From positions 2,356,001 to 2,420,000 of the forward strand of contig NZ_JAUSXO010000001.1 in the NCBI RefSeq assembly GCF_030816075.1: 64,000 bases of DNA, read 5' to 3'. This DNA comes from Arthrobacter agilis (GTDB lineage: Bacteria; Actinomycetota; Actinomycetes; Actinomycetales; Micrococcaceae). Below the pieces are notes generated by a model. It searched no databases and had not been told where the DNA came from. It worked only from the letters and a program-made list of their open reading frames with translations. Each line of letters opens with the position of its first letter. Position 1 is the first letter of the stretch. The position numbers were made by a program, and so were the translations under genes. Positions 60,468 through 64,000 of the stretch are shown here, in pieces.

Positions 60468-62630
60468 ATGCTGCAGCAGACCGGCGCCGGGCACGCCACG
60501 CACTGCCCCTACTGCGCCCTCCAGTGCGCCATGACCGTCACCGCGGCACCGGACGACGACGGCGTCACGGTCACCGGCCGCGCCTTCCCCACCAACCGCG
60601 GTGGCCTGTGCCGGAAGGGCTGGTCCGCCGGCGAACTGCTCCGGCATCCGGACCGCCTCACCGCGCCCCTGGTCCGGAACGGTGTCGGCGACCTGCAGGA
60701 AGCGACGTGGGACGAGGTCCTGCACCTGATCAGCGATCGGGTGCGCAGCATCCAGGCACAGCACGGCCGGGACGCCGTGGCGGTGTTCGGGGGCGGCGGA
60801 CTCACCAACGAGAAGGCCTACACCCTCGGCAAGTTCGCCCGGCTCGCGCTGCGCACCTCCCGCATCGACTACAACGGCCGCTTCTGCATGTCCTCCGCGG
60901 CAGCGGCCGGGAACCGGGCCTTCGGCGTCGACCGCGGCCTGCCCTTCCCGCTCGCGGACCTCGACGACGCCTCGGTGGTCCTGCTCCTCGGCTCGAACGC
61001 GGCCGACACCATGCCGCCGTTCGTCCAGCACCTGCGGGGCGCGCAGTCCGCCGGTGGGCTGATCGTCGTCGACCCCCGCCGCTCGGCGACGGCACGGCTG
61101 ACCGACCAGGGCAGGGGCATCCACCTGCAGCCCACACCGGGCACGGACCTCGTGCTCCTGCTCGGTCTGGCGCATGTGGTGGTCGCGGAGGGGCTCGAGG
61201 ACGGCCGCTACCTCGAGGCCCGCACACGCGGGTACGACGACGTCGTACGCGGTCTCGCGCGCTGGTGGCCGGAGCGCGTCTCAGGCATCACGGGCGTCCC
61301 GGCGGCGACGCTCCGCGCGACGGCGAGGCGGCTCGCGGCGGGAGCCCGCAGCGGAGCGGCCGGGGGTCCCGGCGCCTACATCCTCACCGGGCGGGGCATC
61401 GAGCAGCATGCGGACGGCACCGACACCACCACCGCCGCCATCAACCTCGCCCTCCTCCTCGGCCTGCCCGGGACCACGCACAGCGGGTACGGGACGCTCA
61501 CCGGCCAGGGCAACGGGCAGGGCGGGCGCGAGCACGGGCAGAAGGCGGACCAGCTGCCCGGCTACCGGAGGATCACCGATCCCGCGGCCCGCGCACACGT
61601 CGCCGCCGTGTGGGGGGTGCCCGAGGCGGCGATCCCCGGCCCCGGCCTCCCGGCCGTCGAACTCCTCGCCTCCCTCGGCGCCCCGGGTGGCACCCGGTGC
61701 CTGTTCGTGCACGGCGCCAACATCGCGGTCTCGGCCCCGGACGCGTCGACGGTGATCTCAGGGCTCCGCTCCCTCGACCTCCTGGTCGTCTCGGACTTCT
61801 TCCTGTCGGAGACCGCGGCGATGGCCGACATCGTGCTGCCGGTCCTGCAGTGGGCCGAGGAGGAGGGCACCGTGACCAACCTGGAGGGCCGGGTGCTGCG
61901 CCGGCGGGCCGCCGTCCCGCCACCCGCCGGGGCGCGCAGCGAACTGTGGGTCCTGCAGGAGCTCGCCCGGCTGCTGGCGGCTCCGTCCCTGTTCAGCGAG
62001 GACCCGGAGACGATGTTCGACGAGCTCGCCCGCGCCAGCGCCGGCGGCATCGCGGACTACTCCGGCCTCGACTACACCGTGCTCGACGGCGGGGAGCCGG
62101 CCTACTGGCCCTACCCCGCCGGCAGCACCGGCACCCCCCGCCTGTTCCTCGAGGCCTTCGCCCACCCGGCCGGACGTGCCCTGCTGGTCCCCGTCTCGCC
62201 CCGCCCCGATCCGGTCGGTGCGCGTGCTCCCGCCCCGTTGCTCCTGGCCACGGGCCGCCTCCTTGAGCACTACCAGTCGGGCACCCAGACGCGGCGCGTC
62301 CCCGAACTCCTCGCGGCGCAGCCGGCGGCGCGCCTCCAGCTCCACCCCGCCACGGCGCGGGATCTCGGCATCGCCCACGGTGATCCCGTCGTCGTCACGA
62401 GCACCTCCGGTGAGGCCCATGCCCTGGCGGACCTCACGCCCGACATCCGCCAGGACACCGTCTTCCTCGCCTTCCACTACGCGGGGGCGGGCAGCGCGAA
62501 CCTGCTCACGGGCAGCGCCACGGACCCGGTCTCGGGGATGCCCGAATTCAAGACGACGCCCGTGCGGGTCTCGTCCCTGGCCCGGCCCGTCCGTCCCGCG
62601 GGAGCCGGTCGGCTGGAGGCCATCGCATGA
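60468..62630 (+). CDS. nasC: Assimilatory nitrate reductase, molybdopterin catalytic subunit
   Basis: Reduces nitrate to nitrite in the cytoplasm for nitrogen assimilation. The 720 residues carry a [4Fe-4S] site near the N-terminus (Cys13, Cys16 and Cys20 in CPYCALQC, and Cys48 in GGLCRKG), a molybdenum-ligating Cys140 in YNGRFCMSSAAAAG, and the molybdopterin-binding domain at the C-terminus (LLLATGRLLEHYQSGTQTRR). No twin-arginine signal is present, as expected for the Nas type. It is coupled to narK and overlaps the next gene by four bases. Confidence 0.94.
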   Translation: MLQQTGAGHATHCPYCALQCAMTVTAAPDDDGVTVTGRAFPTNRGGLCRKGWSAGELLRHPDRLTAPLVRNGVGDLQEATWDEVLHLISDRVRSIQAQHGRDAVAVFGGGGLTNEKAYTLGKFARLALRTSRIDYNGRFCMSSAAAAGNRAFGVDRGLPFPLADLDDASVVLLLGSNAADTMPPFVQHLRGAQSAGGLIVVDPRRSATARLTDQGRGIHLQPTPGTDLVLLLGLAHVVVAEGLEDGRYLEARTRGYDDVVRGLARWWPERVSGITGVPAATLRATARRLAAGARSGAAGGPGAYILTGRGIEQHADGTDTTTAAINLALLLGLPGTTHSGYGTLTGQGNGQGGREHGQKADQLPGYRRITDPAARAHVAAVWGVPEAAIPGPGLPAVELLASLGAPGGTRCLFVHGANIAVSAPDASTVISGLRSLDLLVVSDFFLSETAAMADIVLPVLQWAEEEGTVTNLEGRVLRRRAAVPPPAGARSELWVLQELARLLAAPSLFSEDPETMFDELARASAGGIADYSGLDYTVLDGGEPAYWPYPAGSTGTPRLFLEAFAHPAGRALLVPVSPRPDPVGARAPAPLLLATGRLLEHYQSGTQTRRVPELLAAQPAARLQLHPATARDLGIAHGDPVVVTSTSGEAHALADLTPDIRQDTVFLAFHYAGAGSANLLTGSATDPVSGMPEFKTTPVRVSSLARPVRPAGAGRLEAIA

Positions 62631-64000
62631 GCACCGGCGCGAACGGGCCCGAGCGGATCATCGTGGTGGGCTTCGGGCCCGTCGCGGCGCGGTTCGTCGA
62701 GCACCTCGAACCACTCGTCGCCGCCGGCCGCGTGGCCCTCACCGTCATCGGGCAGGAGGACGACGCCGCCTACAACCGGGTCCTCGTCGCGGACGTGGCC
62801 GTCGGCCGCATCCGGGAAACGGCAATCCGCCTCGCCGACGCAGGAGCTCTGTCGGCCGCCGGCGTCGATGTGCGGCTCGGAACGCGCGTGGTCCGGGTGG
62901 ACAGGCCCTACCGGCGGGTCCTGCTCGCCGACGGCCGGGCCCTCGGGTACGACCGCCTCGTGCTCGCCACCGGATCCCGTCCCGTCCTGCCGCGGCTCGA
63001 CGGCCTCGACGACGCCCACCGGCTCCCGCCGGGCGTCGGCTTCCTCCGCGACCTCGACGACGCCCGCGCCGTGGCCGCGGCCCTGGCCGCGCAGCAGCGC
63101 ATCGTGGTGCTCGGCGGCGGCATCCTCGGCATCGAGGCGGCCCTCGCCGCCGCGGAGGAGGGGGGACGGGTCACCCTCGTGCACTCCGGACGCTCGCCCA
63201 TGGAACGGCTCCTCGGGGAGGGTGCCCGGGTCCTGGGGTCGGCGCTGGCCAGGGCGGGCATCACAGTGGTCGCCGGGACCTCGGCAGGCATCTGCCTCAC
63301 GGACGGCCGCTTCTCCGCACTCGCCCTCGAGGGCGGTGCCCGGGTGGACGGCGGTGCCCTCGTGCTCGCCTGCGGAGTACGGCCGCGCACCGAGCTCGCC
63401 GACGGGTGCGATCTCGCGACCGCGGACGGCATCCTCGTCGACCACGAGCTCCGGGCCCTCGGCACCGGCGGCGTCTGGGCGATCGGCGACTGCGCCGAGG
63501 TCTGCTGTGGGGTCAGCACCTGCGCGGCATGCTCCGGGACCACCGCTCCCCCGGGCCTCCTCGGTCCGGGCTGGCAGCAGGCGGACCAGCTCGGCCTCGC
63601 TTTCGTGGCGGAACTCTCGGGTCGGCCTGCCGCGGCCGCCGGACCTCCCGAGCGGCGGGACGCCGTCCTGGTCCTCAAGGCACACGGCGTGGACGCCGTC
63701 ACCGCCGGCGAGACCGACGCCGATCCGTGGACGATCGAGCCCGGTCTCGCCGTCGCCGTCTGGGCGGACCCCGGGCACGGCCGCTACGCGAAAATGGTCA
63801 CGCGCGACGGCGTCCTGACGGGCCTCGTGTGCGTGGGCATGCCGCGGACCGGCGCCGAACTGGTCCTGCTCTTCGAGCGCCGGAGCGAACTGCCGGCGGA
63901 CCGGTCGAGCCTGCTCAGCCTCGACAGCGCCGAAGGGGTGCTCGCGGCGCTGCCTCCCGGACCGGACGCGACCCTCTGCCGATGTGCGGGGATCACCCGC
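62627..64000 (+). CDS. FAD-dependent oxidoreductase of nitrate assimilation (3' end outside window)
   Basis: The frame is open from the ATG at 62627 to the window edge, 458 codons without a stop. It begins with an FAD-binding loop (IIVVGFGPVAARFVEHL), has an NAD-binding loop in the middle (IVVLGGGILGIEAALAAAEEGG) and GVWAIGDCAE for the flavin. Near the edge CRCAGITR begins a BFD-like [2Fe-2S] segment. This is the plan of the NirB/NasB type N-terminal half, so it probably passes electrons from NAD(P)H to the nitrate reductase, or is a nitrite reductase whose rest is outside. Five cysteines (289, 293, 294, 299, 302) cluster after the FAD site, an unusual feature. ATGA overlap with nasC. Confidence 0.88.
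   Translation, partial: MSTGANGPERIIVVGFGPVAARFVEHLEPLVAAGRVALTVIGQEDDAAYNRVLVADVAVGRIRETAIRLADAGALSAAGVDVRLGTRVVRVDRPYRRVLLADGRALGYDRLVLATGSRPVLPRLDGLDDAHRLPPGVGFLRDLDDARAVAAALAAQQRIVVLGGGILGIEAALAAAEEGGRVTLVHSGRSPMERLLGEGARVLGSALARAGITVVAGTSAGICLTDGRFSALALEGGARVDGGALVLACGVRPRTELADGCDLATADGILVDHELRALGTGGVWAIGDCAEVCCGVSTCAACSGTTAPPGLLGPGWQQADQLGLAFVAELSGRPAAAAGPPERRDAVLVLKAHGVDAVTAGETDADPWTIEPGLAVAVWADPGHGRYAKMVTRDGVLTGLVCVGMPRTGAELVLLFERRSELPADRSSLLSLDSAEGVLAALPPGPDATLCRCAGITR

Noticed and set aside
58865-62266. A frame of over 1100 codons on the same strand as narK and the nitrate reductase
   Set aside because: It runs out of phase through two well-supported genes, is Arg- and Pro-rich throughout and matches no protein family.

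Overview
The window is a chromosomal stretch of a high-GC Gram-positive bacterium, most likely an Arthrobacter-like member of the Micrococcaceae (inference). The support is very GC-rich codon use, frequent GTG and TTG starts, many leaderless promoters with a TANNNT box 6-7 bases before the start codon, the glmS-acpS-nnr and alr-tsaE-tsaB-rimI-tsaD blocks, a maltodextrin-to-trehalose operon (treX-treY-treZ) and an actinobacterial nitrate-assimilation operon. I saw no tRNA, rRNA, CRISPR array, insertion sequence or prophage.

Layout. Bases 1-2979: the end of a carbohydrate ABC importer operon (two permeases and a binding lipoprotein). 3141-7500: an amylosucrase-type enzyme, a shikimate dehydrogenase-like protein, a YbdK-type carboxylate-amine ligase and a small acidic protein. 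7614-17625: a locus that resembles the Bacillus yes genes for rhamnogalacturonan (binding protein, two permeases, DUF624 protein, GH42 beta-galactosidase, AXE1-type esterase, PL11 lyase). Its GH42 gene carries a single-base frameshift. 17752-23474: mannitol uptake and oxidation (mtlA, mtlD) with a TetR regulator, divergent from ptsI. 23563-32570: two sugar-oxidoreductase operons. One is oxidoreductase plus DUF6807; the other is oxidoreductase, DUF993 and a TIM-barrel isomerase. They share a 15-base LacI-type operator sequence, and the lacI gene lies beside the first. A GAF-ANTAR regulator and a pair of tandem paralogues of unknown function lie between them.

32580-38805: SnoaL-like and SRPBCC proteins, the t6A/alanine racemase operon, and a zinc-ribbon plus GIY-YIG/T5orf172-like protein. 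38865-45460: PfkB kinase, GH4 glycosidase, HpcH/HpaI aldolase, an acetyltransferase, a membrane protein divergent from a MarR regulator, and a GGDEF membrane protein. 45651-51972: treX-treY-treZ, with treY carrying a single-base frameshift. 52117-58732: nnr, acpS, glmS, divergent coaA, a VanY-type lipoprotein carboxypeptidase and a short-chain dehydrogenase. 59058-64000: nitrate transporter narK, molybdopterin nitrate reductase and the start of an FAD oxidoreductase that runs off the window.

How the parts fit. Most of the left half is carbon-source handling by importers and surface enzymes, apparently controlled by LacI-type repressors whose operators sit just downstream of, or inside, good sigma-70 promoters. 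The most interesting uncharacterised unit is the LacI-linked oxidoreductase/DUF6807 plus oxidoreductase/DUF993/isomerase gene set, which looks like a catabolic pathway for an unidentified sugar or sugar derivative.
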